Notes under the pieces: generated by a model
What the model was told of the DNA's origin: nothing
Seen by the model: only the letters and a program-made list of their open reading frames with translations
The model's database searches: none
Position numbers and translations under genes: made by a program
Origin: Fumia sp045121595
GTDB taxonomy: Bacteria; Bacillota; Clostridia; Oscillospirales; Ruminococcaceae
Direction: 5' to 3'
Assembly (NCBI GenBank): GCA_045121595.1
Contig: JBGVGI010000092.1
Location: 1-64,000, forward strand
Length of the DNA: 64,000 nucleotides
In this document: positions 49,354 to 58,242 of the stretch, one piece after another
How the letters are laid out: each line of letters begins with the position of its first letter
Position numbering within the stretch: the first letter of the stretch is position 1

Positions 49354-49364
49354 GTGGTGATAAA

Positions 49365-49414
49365 GGCTCCCTCTGATGAGGGAGCTGTCAGTCATAAGAC
49401 TGACTGAGGGAGAG
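49365..49414 (+). repeat. Structured interspersed repeat, copy C
   Basis: Hairpin 1 GCTCCCTC-TGAT-GAGGGAGC, hairpin 2 GTCAGTC-ATAA-GACTGAC, then TGAGGGAGAG. Same architecture as copies A and B near 33.7 kb. Confidence 0.75.
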
Positions 49415-49475
49415 AAAAACGTTTCCTTGCAACCCTAATATAAAATCGGGACGGAATTGAAATACCTCATTCTTG

Positions 49476-49507
49476 GGCGGAACGACACACAGGTCGTTCC
49501 CTACGGT
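49476..49507 (+). repeat. 32-nt interspersed repeat, copy 2
   Basis: Exact second copy of 49322-49353, 154 nt downstream, flanking structured repeat copy C together with the first. Confidence 0.85.
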
Positions 49508-49532
49508 TAACGGGAGGATTTATGACGCAAAA

Positions 49533-49559
49533 AAAAGACTGTGCATCGCACAGTCTTTT
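49533..49559 (-). terminator. Terminator of the ttcA-like gene
   Basis: Twelve-bp stem AAAAGACTGTGC (49533-49544) / GCACAGTCTTTT (49548-49559), loop ATC, with a T run in the minus-strand transcript. It overlaps the stop codon. Confidence 0.88.
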
Positions 49560-50295
49560 ATTTTCTGTTACTTTTTCCCGTGATGCCCCATCCGTCAATG
49601 CCACTTCTTCTGAGAGCTCCGAAAATGCGGTATTTAAAGGCATCACTGTCTTTTTCGTGGGTATCAAGGAAGTTTTTCATATCTTCCCTTGAAGTATGCC
49701 CGTCGGCAGGGCAGACACTTTTCACTATCGGAATATCGTTTTTTAATGATGCTTTCTTTACGTCCTTTTCAGGCGCAAAGACAAGCGGTCTTATCATCCA
49801 CAAATCTTTTCGGGACAGATAGGATTTAGGCGAAAAGCACCCGAGTCTGCCTTCGTTGAAAAGATTCATCATAAAGGTTTCCACAACGTCGTCGTAATGA
49901 TGCCCCAGGGCAATTTTATTGCAGTTAAGCTCCTTTGCGGCATCGTGCAGAGCACCTCTTCGCATCCTTGCACATAAACTGCACGGATTTTCTTCTTCTC
50001 TCACGTCAAAGACTATCTGTCCTATCTGCGTTCTTATGATATGATAGGGGACGTTAATATTTTTGCAGAATTCTTCGATTTTACTGTAATCGGTTTCCTT
50101 ACCACCAAATTGCGGGTCGAGGGTAACACCGACTATCTCATAATCGATACCGATAAAACGCCTTAACAGATGTAATCCGTAAAGGAGTATCATACTGTCC
50201 TTACCGCCCGAAATTCCAACTGCTATTCTGTCACCGTTTTCGATTAAGTCAAATTCTTGAATGGCTTTTCTCATATATCCTAAAATTCTTTGCAT
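49558..50295 (-). CDS. ttcA: TtcA-like tRNA 2-thiolation protein (PP-loop ATPase)
   Basis: A 245-residue PP-loop ATPase of the TtcA/TilS superfamily. The adenylation motif is VGISGGKDSMILL (about 27-39); a CSLCARMRRG pair (CxxC, about 108-117) and a later Cys (KSVCPADGHTSR) match the three-cysteine iron-sulfur site of TtcA, which makes 2-thiocytidine at tRNA position 32. GHHYDDVVETFMMNLF near residue 134 is also typical. Some clostridial relatives have other sulfur-transfer targets, so the exact product is not certain. ATG with GGAGG upstream; divergent from citrate synthase. Confidence 0.85.
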   Translation of the reverse strand: MQRILGYMRKAIQEFDLIENGDRIAVGISGGKDSMILLYGLHLLRRFIGIDYEIVGVTLDPQFGGKETDYSKIEEFCKNINVPYHIIRTQIGQIVFDVREEENPCSLCARMRRGALHDAAKELNCNKIALGHHYDDVVETFMMNLFNEGRLGCFSPKSYLSRKDLWMIRPLVFAPEKDVKKASLKNDIPIVKSVCPADGHTSREDMKNFLDTHEKDSDAFKYRIFGALRRSGIDGWGITGKSNRK

Positions 50296-50377
50296 AATTC
50301 CTCCAAAAAGCTTTATTTGTCGGTTACACCTAATGATTATACAACATTTTTTTCTTATTTACAAGTGGCAGTTTCTA

Positions 50378-50406
50378 TTGACTTTAAAGCAATAATATTA
50401 TAAAAT
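50378..50406 (+). promoter_or_regulatory. Promoter of citrate synthase (and downstream genes)
   Basis: -35 TTGACT (50378-50383), 17-nt spacer, -10 TAAAAT (50401-50406), 68 nt before the start codon. Confidence 0.7.
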
Positions 50407-50473
50407 ATAATTAACTATATAGAATGGAAAAGTATTATGCTTTTTGAAAAAGCAATACAGAAAGGCGGTAAAA

Positions 50474-51832
50474 ATGTCAGGCGGATTTGTCAAAAAAGAG
50501 TCCTTGAGCACTCTGTTTGAGGAGTTTAAAAAATACAACTATATTGACCCTGCACTTTACGAAAGATACGACGTAAAAAGAGGTTTGAGAAACAGTGACG
50601 GAACGGGTGTCGTTGCAGGTCTTACCCAGATTTGTAACGTACACGGTTACGTTATCAACGAAGGTGAAAAACAACCCGTTGAGGGTGAACTCACTTTCCG
50701 CGGCGTTAACATAAAAGACCTTGTTAACTCCTGCAGGGAAGAACAACGCTTCGGATACGAGGAGGTAGCTTACCTTCTCTTGTTCGGTAGTCTCCCCGAT
50801 AGAAAACAACTTGACTTTTTCAGAGTGGTTTTATCTCAGGCGAGAACTTTACCTGCAGATTTCATTCAGGATATGGTAATTAAAGCTCCCTCGAGAGATA
50901 TTATGAATAAACTCGGAAGAAGTATCTTAGCACTTTATTCTTACGATGATTTTGCCGATGAGTCAAGCCTTGAAGGTGAGCTCCGCAAGGCACTTTATAT
51001 CATTTCCAGAATGCCTGTTATTATGGTAAATGCTTATCAGACGAAAATTGGTCACTATGATAACGCGTCTACTTATTATCATCCTCTCCGCCCTGAAGAA
51101 AGTATGGCGGAAAGCATTTTGTCTACCCTTCGTCCCACAAGGGAATATACAAAAGACGAGGCACTTCTTTTGGACATTTGTCTTATGCTCCACGCTGAGC
51201 ACGGTGGCGGTAACAACTCCACCTTTGCTTGTCGTGCGCTCACTTCCGCAGGTACCGACGCTTATTCTGCTTATTCGGGCGCTGTTGGTGCGCTTAAAGG
51301 TTTCAGACACGGTGGTGCCAACATCAAGGTTGTGCAGATGATTGAAGAAATCAAAAAAGGCGTTAAGAACTGGGAAAGCGACGACGAGGTAAGAGAATAC
51401 CTTAGAATGATTATCGACAAGAAAAAAGGCGATGGCACAGGCCTTATTTATGGTATGGGACACGCAGTTTACACACTCTCTGACCCCAGAGCCGTTATTT
51501 TGCGTGACAGTGCCGAAAAACTTGCCACACAACAGGGTATGCTTGACGAGTTTGAGCTTTTAAAACGCATTGAACGACTCGCTCCCGAAGTTTTCCTCGA
51601 GAAAAAAGGCGACGGCAAGGTTGTTTGTGCAAACGTCGACTTCTACTCGGGATTTGTATATCGTATGCTTAAAATTCCGCTTGAGCTTTACACTCCGTTG
51701 TTTGCCGTTTCAAGAATGGCGGGTTGGAGTGCTCACAGAATTGAGGAGTTTATGACCTGTTCAAGAATTATTCGTCCCGCATATAAATCTATCGTTAAAA
51801 AGAAAGAATACTTACCACTTGACAAAAGATAA
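50474..51832 (+). CDS. gltA: Citrate synthase
   Basis: Condenses acetyl-CoA and oxaloacetate to citrate. The 452-residue protein has the catalytic triad in MLHAEHGGGNNSTF (His, about 239-252), YGMGHAVYTLSDPR (His, about 321-334) and ANVDFYSGFVY (Asp, about 391-401). The N-terminal extension before GVVAGLTQICNVHGY is longer than in the Gram-negative enzyme, a form common in Clostridia. ATG 50474 has AAAGGCGG 5 nt upstream; an earlier in-frame TTG (50444) is less likely. In an anaerobe it probably serves glutamate synthesis. No other TCA gene is adjacent; a lipoprotein gene follows after 14 nt. Confidence 0.94.
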   Translation: MSGGFVKKESLSTLFEEFKKYNYIDPALYERYDVKRGLRNSDGTGVVAGLTQICNVHGYVINEGEKQPVEGELTFRGVNIKDLVNSCREEQRFGYEEVAYLLLFGSLPDRKQLDFFRVVLSQARTLPADFIQDMVIKAPSRDIMNKLGRSILALYSYDDFADESSLEGELRKALYIISRMPVIMVNAYQTKIGHYDNASTYYHPLRPEESMAESILSTLRPTREYTKDEALLLDICLMLHAEHGGGNNSTFACRALTSAGTDAYSAYSGAVGALKGFRHGGANIKVVQMIEEIKKGVKNWESDDEVREYLRMIIDKKKGDGTGLIYGMGHAVYTLSDPRAVILRDSAEKLATQQGMLDEFELLKRIERLAPEVFLEKKGDGKVVCANVDFYSGFVYRMLKIPLELYTPLFAVSRMAGWSAHRIEEFMTCSRIIRPAYKSIVKKKEYLPLDKR

Positions 51833-51846
51833 TTTTGGAGGAAACT

Positions 51847-53169
51847 GTGAAAAGATTTCTGTGCTTACTTATTGCATTGACTTTTCTTCTTGGCGGTTGC
51901 ACCTTTACGGGCAGAAACGTGGATAGTCTTCTGCGCCCGCCGATACTTTCCGATGAACAGAATGATATCTGGAAAGTGCTTAAAAAGTCTGATCCTGAAA
52001 ACAGTATAAAGCTTGTATATCCTCAGAGGGGTGAAAACCGTTCTGCGATACTTCTTGCAAATGTTGACGATGAGCCCGGTGACGAGGCAGTAGTGTTTTT
52101 CCAGACGGCGTCTGCCGTTTCTTCGGCACCCGTCGGACTGAAAATCCTCGACAAAAAGGACGGGGAATGGGTTTTCGTATCCGAAACAGTTCTCGACGGC
52201 ATACAGATTGAAGACGTTTCTTTGCTCAACGTAGGTACGGGCGTACCCATTATGGCGGTAGGACTTAACTACACGTCAGACGGCACACATCTTATTAAGA
52301 TTTTGCAGTTTGACGGAAAAGAAATGCACACCGTTTTCTCAGGTAATTATCAGGTTAAGGAGTTCTACGATATGGACTCCGACGGAAACGACGATATTTT
52401 TATCGTCGAAAATCCCGAGTCTGAAGTGAAAATCTGGGCAAGGGCTTACAGATATGAAAACAATGATTTCAAGGAAATCGGTGCAGTTACTGTAAATCCT
52501 GAAATAACCCATTACGTTACCGTTGCAAGGGGTAACACTGCACAGGGTAAAGAAGCGGTATTTATTGATGGTTATAAGGGTACAGAGCTTATGACCACTG
52601 AAATTCTTACTTATGATAAGGAAAAATCCGCCCTTGTAAATCTTACCTATGACGGTGAAACACCGCAGAGATATCCCGTTGACAGAGCCCCCGTGGCAAA
52701 CAGTATGGACCTGACAAACGACGGGATTATCGAAATTCCCGGGGTAAGACCTATGCCGGGTTACGACGAAACCGAGGAAGGTACGTTGTATCTTACCGAC
52801 TGGTATCATTTTACCGACGTAGGCTTCGTTAAAAAAAGCTCTGCTTTTGTAAACACGGCACTCGGTTATATTTTCACCTATCCTGAAAACTGGATAGGCA
52901 GAGTTTCGGCAAAAGCACTTTCCGAAAACGAAATCGTTTTTTATGAATACAATGCCGAAAATGAGGTTTTGGGCAACGAGCTTTTGCACCTTCGCGTTGC
53001 TACGAGAAGTGACTGGCTCAGCAAAAAAATCCCCTCCGAGTATCAGCTTATTGATGCCGAAGGGCAGATAGTTTATCTCGCTAAAATATCAGGTGCGGAG
53101 TCCTCTTTCGCACTTTCTATATCAAAGGTAAAGGAATACTTTAACCTTAAGAAAGGAGTTCCCCGATGA
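51847..53169 (+). CDS. Lipoprotein of a two-component signalling operon
   Basis: A 440-residue exported lipoprotein: signal sequence with lipobox LLGGC, lipidated Cys18. The mature protein contains several acidic FG-GAP/VCBS-like strands (LLANVDDEPGDEAVVFF near 70, FYDMDSDGNDDIFIVE near 178, SMDLTNDGIIEIPG near 296) that suggest a beta-propeller with calcium-type loops. No family is named. The start is GTG 51847, 5 nt after GGAGG; a TTG at 51835 overlaps that site. Its stop overlaps the response regulator start by 4 nt (ATGA), so it is co-translated with the two-component pair and may modulate the sensor at the cell surface. Confidence 0.8.
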   Translation: MKRFLCLLIALTFLLGGCTFTGRNVDSLLRPPILSDEQNDIWKVLKKSDPENSIKLVYPQRGENRSAILLANVDDEPGDEAVVFFQTASAVSSAPVGLKILDKKDGEWVFVSETVLDGIQIEDVSLLNVGTGVPIMAVGLNYTSDGTHLIKILQFDGKEMHTVFSGNYQVKEFYDMDSDGNDDIFIVENPESEVKIWARAYRYENNDFKEIGAVTVNPEITHYVTVARGNTAQGKEAVFIDGYKGTELMTTEILTYDKEKSALVNLTYDGETPQRYPVDRAPVANSMDLTNDGIIEIPGVRPMPGYDETEEGTLYLTDWYHFTDVGFVKKSSAFVNTALGYIFTYPENWIGRVSAKALSENEIVFYEYNAENEVLGNELLHLRVATRSDWLSKKIPSEYQLIDAEGQIVYLAKISGAESSFALSISKVKEYFNLKKGVPR

Positions 53170-53864
53170 AAAGAGTTTTGGTTTGTGAGGACGAAGACGT
53201 TATCCGCGACTTCGTGGTGATAAATCTTCAAAGGGCAGGCTACACCGTTACTGACGTAAACTGCGGTGAGGATGCAATCAGTGTCTACGACGAACAAAAC
53301 GGTGATTTCGACGTGGCACTTTTAGATATCACGATGCCAGGAATGGACGGCTTCACCGTATGCAAGGAATTAAGAAAAAGATCGGCTACTTTGGGAATAA
53401 TTTTCCTTTCTGCGAAAACTCAGGAAATGGACAAAGTCAGTGGTCTTATGCTTGGCGCCGACGACTACGTGACAAAGCCTTTCAGCCCGTCAGAGGTTGT
53501 GGCAAGGGTTGATGCGATTTATCGCAGAGTGTGTATGTCAACTGTCGGCAGAAATGACAATTCTTATATAAAAAGCGGTCCTTTCGTGCTTGACCACAAA
53601 GGCCGTACACTTACAAAAAACGGTAATCTTATCGACGTTACTCAGGTGGAATACCAGATTATGGAGCTTCTCTTGAAAAATAAGGGTATTGCTCTTGAAC
53701 GTAACAAAATCCTCAACGAAATCTGGGGAGAGAATTATTATAACGACGATAAAATCGTCGACGTTAACATCAGACGTTTAAGAATAAAAATCGAAGATGA
53801 ACCGTCTGAACCCGTATTTATCCAGACTATCTGGGGATACGGATACAAATGGTGCGAGAAGTAA
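53166..53864 (+). CDS. OmpR/PhoB-family response regulator
   Basis: A 232-residue transcription regulator. The receiver domain (1-120) has acidic CEDED (7-11), phospho-acceptor Asp54 (ALLDITMPGMDG), Ser82 and Lys104 (DYVTKPF). The C-terminal winged helix (about 130-230) has VTQVEYQIMELLLKNKG, the recognition region VDVNIRRLRIKIED and the terminal GYGYKWCE. Target genes are unknown. AAAGGAGTT precedes the ATG. It sits between the lipoprotein and the histidine kinase, overlapping the first and 12 nt from the second. Confidence 0.95.
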   Translation: MKRVLVCEDEDVIRDFVVINLQRAGYTVTDVNCGEDAISVYDEQNGDFDVALLDITMPGMDGFTVCKELRKRSATLGIIFLSAKTQEMDKVSGLMLGADDYVTKPFSPSEVVARVDAIYRRVCMSTVGRNDNSYIKSGPFVLDHKGRTLTKNGNLIDVTQVEYQIMELLLKNKGIALERNKILNEIWGENYYNDDKIVDVNIRRLRIKIEDEPSEPVFIQTIWGYGYKWCEK

Positions 53865-53876
53865 GGAGTGTGCCTG

Positions 53877-55298
53877 GTGGCTTTTAAGAGTATTGCACAG
53901 CGTTGGTTTGTTAACAGCTTTGCCGTTATTCTTGCTATATTGCTTACCGTTGTGGCGGTGAGTGGAATTTTTATAAGAAATTATTACTACTCTTCGGTGC
54001 GTCAGGCACTGAACTATAAAGCGGAGTCTGCATCTGATATGATTACGCAGTATTCCCAGAATAACAGCTTTTCAAATACCATGAGAAGCTACGTTGAATC
54101 TTTTCCTGACAAGGATTTTATCGAGCTTATGGCAATAGATATCTACGGAAACGTTTCAATTACTTCAAGCGGTTTCGTTTATTCAAAAAAAGACCGTATG
54201 CCCGACTATAGCGATGCGTTAGAGAGCGTTGACGGAACAGGTTACTATATCGGTAAAATGGGCGGCCAGAAAATTATGGCGGTTACAAAACTTGCGGGTG
54301 TGGTAAACAACGAGATTTCGGCTTTAAGGTTTGTGGTTTCGCTTGAACACGTGGACACTATGATTTTTCAGCTTGTGGCGATTATTGCCCTTGCCGTACT
54401 GGCGGTACTGGCACTTGTATTTATATCGGGTCTTCTGTTTGTGAGAAGCATCGTAAAACCCGTACGAGAAATCGGTGTTGCCGCAAGAAAAATTGCAGGT
54501 GGTGACTTTAAAAGCCGTATCGATAAAACTTCCGAGGACGAGGTCGGTGAGCTTTGCGAAACTGTAAACTTTATGGCAGATGAGCTTGAGAAAAACGAAA
54601 AGATGAAAAATGAGTTTATTTCTTCGGTTTCCCACGAGCTTCGCACACCGCTTACCGCAATCAAAGGTTGGGCGGAAACCCTTATCGACACCGAAAACTA
54701 CGACGTTACCACGATGAAAAAAGGTATGAGGGTAATAAGCTCGGAAACCGAAAGACTTTCCGAAATGGTTGAAGAGCTTCTCGATTTTTCTCGTATTCAA
54801 AGTGGAAGATTCAGTCTTAATATACAGAAAATGGACCTTCTTGCCGAGCTTGGCGAAGCGGCACTTATTTATGCCGAGAAGGCAAGAAAAGAAGATATCG
54901 AATTTATCTATGACGAGCCTGAAATGCTCCCCGTAATTTACGGTGACAAGAACAGACTTCGTCAGGTGTTTATAAACGTAATTGACAATGCTATCAAATA
55001 TTCCGATGCGGGAGGACGTGTTAAAATCGAGGTTTTTGCACGTGAGGAAAATATTATGATCACCGTTTCGGATTCGGGTTGCGGAATAGCACCCGAGGAT
55101 TTGCCGATGATAAAGAAAAAGTTTTTCAAGGCAAATCACACAAGACGCGGTTCGGGTATAGGACTTGCGGTTGTAAATGAAATTATTACTATGCATAACG
55201 GTACTATTGATATCGAAAGCACCTTGAACGTTGGAACAACGGTAATAATTACAATCCCCTTCAATATACCTGAAGAACCCGAGAAAGGAACAGAATAA
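53877..55298 (+). CDS. Membrane sensor histidine kinase
   Basis: A 473-residue kinase, partner of the regulator in front. Layout: membrane span 1 (about 14-33), an extracytoplasmic domain of about 130 residues (34-162), membrane span 2 (about 163-188), HAMP (about 189-240), dimerisation/phospho-acceptor domain with His253 in SSVSHELRTPLTAIKG, and the HATPase domain with N box RLRQVFINVIDNAIKY, DSGCGIAP and GSGIGLAVV. The order fits PhoR/WalK-like kinases. The signal is unknown; the co-expressed lipoprotein may take part. GTG start, AAGGAG 8 nt upstream. Confidence 0.95.
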   Translation: MAFKSIAQRWFVNSFAVILAILLTVVAVSGIFIRNYYYSSVRQALNYKAESASDMITQYSQNNSFSNTMRSYVESFPDKDFIELMAIDIYGNVSITSSGFVYSKKDRMPDYSDALESVDGTGYYIGKMGGQKIMAVTKLAGVVNNEISALRFVVSLEHVDTMIFQLVAIIALAVLAVLALVFISGLLFVRSIVKPVREIGVAARKIAGGDFKSRIDKTSEDEVGELCETVNFMADELEKNEKMKNEFISSVSHELRTPLTAIKGWAETLIDTENYDVTTMKKGMRVISSETERLSEMVEELLDFSRIQSGRFSLNIQKMDLLAELGEAALIYAEKARKEDIEFIYDEPEMLPVIYGDKNRLRQVFINVIDNAIKYSDAGGRVKIEVFAREENIMITVSDSGCGIAPEDLPMIKKKFFKANHTRRGSGIGLAVVNEIITMHNGTIDIESTLNVGTTVIITIPFNIPEEPEKGTE

Positions 55299-56221
55299 TG
55301 GGAAAAAATTTTAAAACTTCAATTGGCGGTCAGGCAGTAATGGAAGGCGTTATGATGCGCGGACCCCGTAAATCTGCTATGGCTGTCAGAAAACCTGATA
55401 AATCGGTTTACCTTGAGGAGTGGGATAACAAACCTCCGAAGAAAATTTCAAAAGTTCCGTTTATCAGAGGCTCTTTTAATTTTGTTTACAGTATGATAGA
55501 CGGCTACAAATGTCTTATGAAATCGGCGGAAATTTCTACTGAGGGACTCGAAGAAGAAACTGAAAGTAAATTTGAAAAATGGCTCGAAGAAAAATGTGGC
55601 GAATGGCTTATGAAGATAATTATGGTTATCGCCTCAGTGCTCGGCGTTGCCATTTCGGTAGTGCTTTTTATGTATTTGCCTACTGTACTGGTAACGGCGG
55701 TAAAAGGCTTTCTACCCCCGTGGAGTTTCTCGCTTGTGGAGGGGATTATCAAGATTTTGATTTTTATAGGTTATCTTTCACTCGTTTCACTTATCCCTGA
55801 TATGAAACGACTTTTCCAGTATCACGGTGCAGAGCATAAGACGATTTTCTGCTACGAAGCAGGTGAAGAACTCACTGTTGAGAACGTAAGAAAACAAAAA
55901 AGATTTCACCCCAGATGCGGTACAAGTTTTATCTTTATTTCACTTGCACTCAGTATTTTGGTGTTCTCAGTTGTAACATGGAGTAACCCTCTTGTCAGAA
56001 CACTTTTGAAAATCGCTTTGCTTCCCGTTGTTGTGGGAATAGCTTACGAGCTTATTAAACTCGCAGGAAAATACGATAATCTTTTTACAAGGATTATTTC
56101 TTTCCCCGGACTTCAGATACAAAAAATTACCACTAAAGAACCCGACGACGACCAGATTGAGATTGCAATTGCATCTATGAAACCCGTTTTGCCCGAGGTT
56201 GAGGGTGAAGATAAGTGGTAA
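55298..56221 (+). CDS. DUF1385 family membrane protein (YqhQ-like)
   Basis: A 307-residue membrane protein of DUF1385. The N-terminal signature is SIGGQAVMEGVMMRGP (about 7-22); about four membrane spans lie between residues 100 and 260; the loop QYHGAEHKTIFCYEAGEE carries conserved His and Glu, and RFHPRCGTSFIFI follows. The family is widespread in Bacillota next to prmC; the role is unknown. It starts within the kinase stop codon (TAATG) and overlaps prmC by 7 nt. Confidence 0.92.
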   Translation: MGKNFKTSIGGQAVMEGVMMRGPRKSAMAVRKPDKSVYLEEWDNKPPKKISKVPFIRGSFNFVYSMIDGYKCLMKSAEISTEGLEEETESKFEKWLEEKCGEWLMKIIMVIASVLGVAISVVLFMYLPTVLVTAVKGFLPPWSFSLVEGIIKILIFIGYLSLVSLIPDMKRLFQYHGAEHKTIFCYEAGEELTVENVRKQKRFHPRCGTSFIFISLALSILVFSVVTWSNPLVRTLLKIALLPVVVGIAYELIKLAGKYDNLFTRIISFPGLQIQKITTKEPDDDQIEIAIASMKPVLPEVEGEDKW

Positions 56222-57051
56222 GTCTTAAAGAAATTACCGATGACGTAAAAAACGCCTTAAAAGAGGTGACCGAGGACTTTTCTTTTGAAGCCCGTGAAAT
56301 AGTAAAGTCCGTTTTTTTGGTCAGTAACAGTGATATAATAGCAGGTAAAGAGGTCGAAGTTTCAAGGGCTTTGGAAATACGGCTTGAAAGTATAATCTCA
56401 AAGCGAAAAGAAAGATATCCGCTTCAGTACATCTTAGGGTCGTGGGATTTTTACGGCAGGGAATTCTTTGTTGGTGAGGGTGTACTTATCCCGAGAGCCG
56501 ATACGGAAATCGTTGTGGAAAAATCTCTTGAGTTTCTTGGAAATAAAACTAACCCCAAGGTGCTCGATTTGTGTAGCGGGAGTGGTTGTATTGCAGTTAC
56601 TTTAAAGCTTGAAAAATGTGATGCGACAGTAACTGCCGTTGAAAAATCCGAAAAAGCTTTCAGCTATCTTACAAAAAACTGTGACAAGCTTAAAGCTTGT
56701 GTGAACTGTATTTTAGGTGACGCTTTTGAATGCAATACGGATGATGATTTTGACCTTATAGTTTCAAATCCTCCTTACCTTACAAAAGAGGATATGGAAA
56801 ATCTTCAGCAAGAAGTAAAATCTGAGCCTCATATGGCTTTATACGGCGAAGAGGACGGCTTGTTTTTTTACAGAGAGCTTACCCGTATTTACAGTGACAA
56901 GCTTAAAAAAGGCGGTATGCTTATTTATGAAATAGGCGATGGTCAGCATAGTCTGGTGGAAGAAATCCTTTTGCAAAATGGATTTAAGGATATCTCACAG
57001 ACGAAAGATTACAATGGTATAATAAGATGTGTTGCGGGAATAAAACCGTAA
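56215..57051 (+). CDS. prmC: Release factor glutamine methyltransferase
   Basis: Methylates the GGQ glutamine of release factors RF1 and RF2. The 278-residue protein has an N-terminal helical domain (1-80), PLQYILGSWDFYGREFFV near 62-79, motif I VLDLCSGSGCIAVTL (about 115-129) and the substrate-binding NPPY in IVSNPPYLTKED (about 181-192). The start is GTG, inside the DUF1385 gene end, so the two are coupled. prfA, the usual neighbour, is not in the window. Confidence 0.95.
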   Translation: MVSLKEITDDVKNALKEVTEDFSFEAREIVKSVFLVSNSDIIAGKEVEVSRALEIRLESIISKRKERYPLQYILGSWDFYGREFFVGEGVLIPRADTEIVVEKSLEFLGNKTNPKVLDLCSGSGCIAVTLKLEKCDATVTAVEKSEKAFSYLTKNCDKLKACVNCILGDAFECNTDDDFDLIVSNPPYLTKEDMENLQQEVKSEPHMALYGEEDGLFFYRELTRIYSDKLKKGGMLIYEIGDGQHSLVEEILLQNGFKDISQTKDYNGIIRCVAGIKP

Positions 57052-57075
57052 CGCTTTTAGAAAGGATGATACATT

Positions 57076-58242
57076 ATGGCTAAAATTAAAGAAAATAAAG
57101 TGACAGACGAAAAACAGTCTGCCAAAATGAGGGCGTTGCAGACGGCAATCGACCAGATTGAAAAAGCTTATGGCGCAGGCTCTATTATGAAACTCGGACA
57201 GACAACAACACTCAACGTTGACGTAATCCCCACAGGTTCTTTAGGACTTGATATCGCACTCGGCGTAGGCGGTGTTCCGAAAGGAAGAATCGTTGAAATT
57301 TACGGTCCTGAATCTTCAGGTAAAACAACCGTTGCTTTGCAGATGGTAGCTCAGGCACAAAAGCAGGGCGGAACTGCAGCTTTTATCGACGTTGAACACG
57401 CACTTGATCCCGTTTATGCAGAAGCTTTGGGCGTGCAGATTGACGATTTGCTGGTTTCTCAGCCTGATACGGGTGAACAGGCACTCGAAATTACCGAGGC
57501 ATTAGTTCGTTCAGGTGCTATCGATATCGTTGTAATCGACTCAGTTGCGGCTATGGTTACAAAAGCCGAAATTGAAGGTGATATGGGTGAAAGCCACGTA
57601 GGCCTTCAGGCAAGACTTATGTCTCAGGCTATGAGAAAGCTTACCGGTATTATCGGTAAATCCAACTGTGTTGCAATCTTCATTAACCAGATAAGAGAAA
57701 AAATCGGCGTTATGTTCGGTAACCCCGAAACTACAACGGGCGGCCGTGCACTTAAATATTTTGCAACCGTTCGTATTGACGTAAGAAAAGGTGAAGCTAT
57801 CAAAGACGGCAACGAAATTATCGGTAACGTTACTAAATGTAAAGTCGTTAAAAATAAGGTGGCACCTCCATTTAAGGAATGTGTATTTGATTTGCTTTAC
57901 GGCGAGGGTACTTCCTACGAAGGAGAAATTATTGATATCGGTACGGCTTTGGGCGTATTGGTTAAATCAGGTTCCTGGTACAGCTATAAAAACGAAAGAA
58001 TTGGTCAGGGTAAAGAAAAGGTACGTCAGTTCCTTAAAGAAAATCCCGACGTTGCCAATGAAATTGAGCAGATTATCAGGGATAATATGGACAAACTTGT
58101 TTTTGCTCCTTCTAAAGGAACAAAGGGCGGTAACATTGAAATCCGCAAGGATGCAGAGCCTAAAGAAGATGCTAAAAGCAGCTCCGACGCACTTACAGAT
58201 ATAGTTTTGGACGTTGAAGCTGATATTGAAGACTTCGAATAA
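57076..58242 (+). CDS. recA: Recombinase RecA
   Basis: Forms ATP-dependent filaments on single-stranded DNA for recombination and SOS induction. The 388-residue protein has Walker A GPESSGKTTVAL (about 77-88), DVEHALDPVYA (about 105-115), VIDSVAAMV (about 154-162), loop L1/L2 regions (EGDMGESHVGLQARLMSQA, INQIREKIGVMFGNPETTTGG) and an acidic C-terminus (AEPKEDA...DIEDFE). AAAGGATG precedes the ATG. No LexA/DinR-type box (GAAC-N4-GTTC) was seen in the 75 nt before it. recX overlaps its stop by 1 nt. Confidence 0.98.
   Translation: MAKIKENKVTDEKQSAKMRALQTAIDQIEKAYGAGSIMKLGQTTTLNVDVIPTGSLGLDIALGVGGVPKGRIVEIYGPESSGKTTVALQMVAQAQKQGGTAAFIDVEHALDPVYAEALGVQIDDLLVSQPDTGEQALEITEALVRSGAIDIVVIDSVAAMVTKAEIEGDMGESHVGLQARLMSQAMRKLTGIIGKSNCVAIFINQIREKIGVMFGNPETTTGGRALKYFATVRIDVRKGEAIKDGNEIIGNVTKCKVVKNKVAPPFKECVFDLLYGEGTSYEGEIIDIGTALGVLVKSGSWYSYKNERIGQGKEKVRQFLKENPDVANEIEQIIRDNMDKLVFAPSKGTKGGNIEIRKDAEPKEDAKSSSDALTDIVLDVEADIEDFE

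Noticed and set aside
57000..57075. A LexA/DinR operator before recA.
   Set aside because: No GAAC-N4-GTTC match is present in the upstream 75 nt; an operator further upstream in the operon cannot be excluded.
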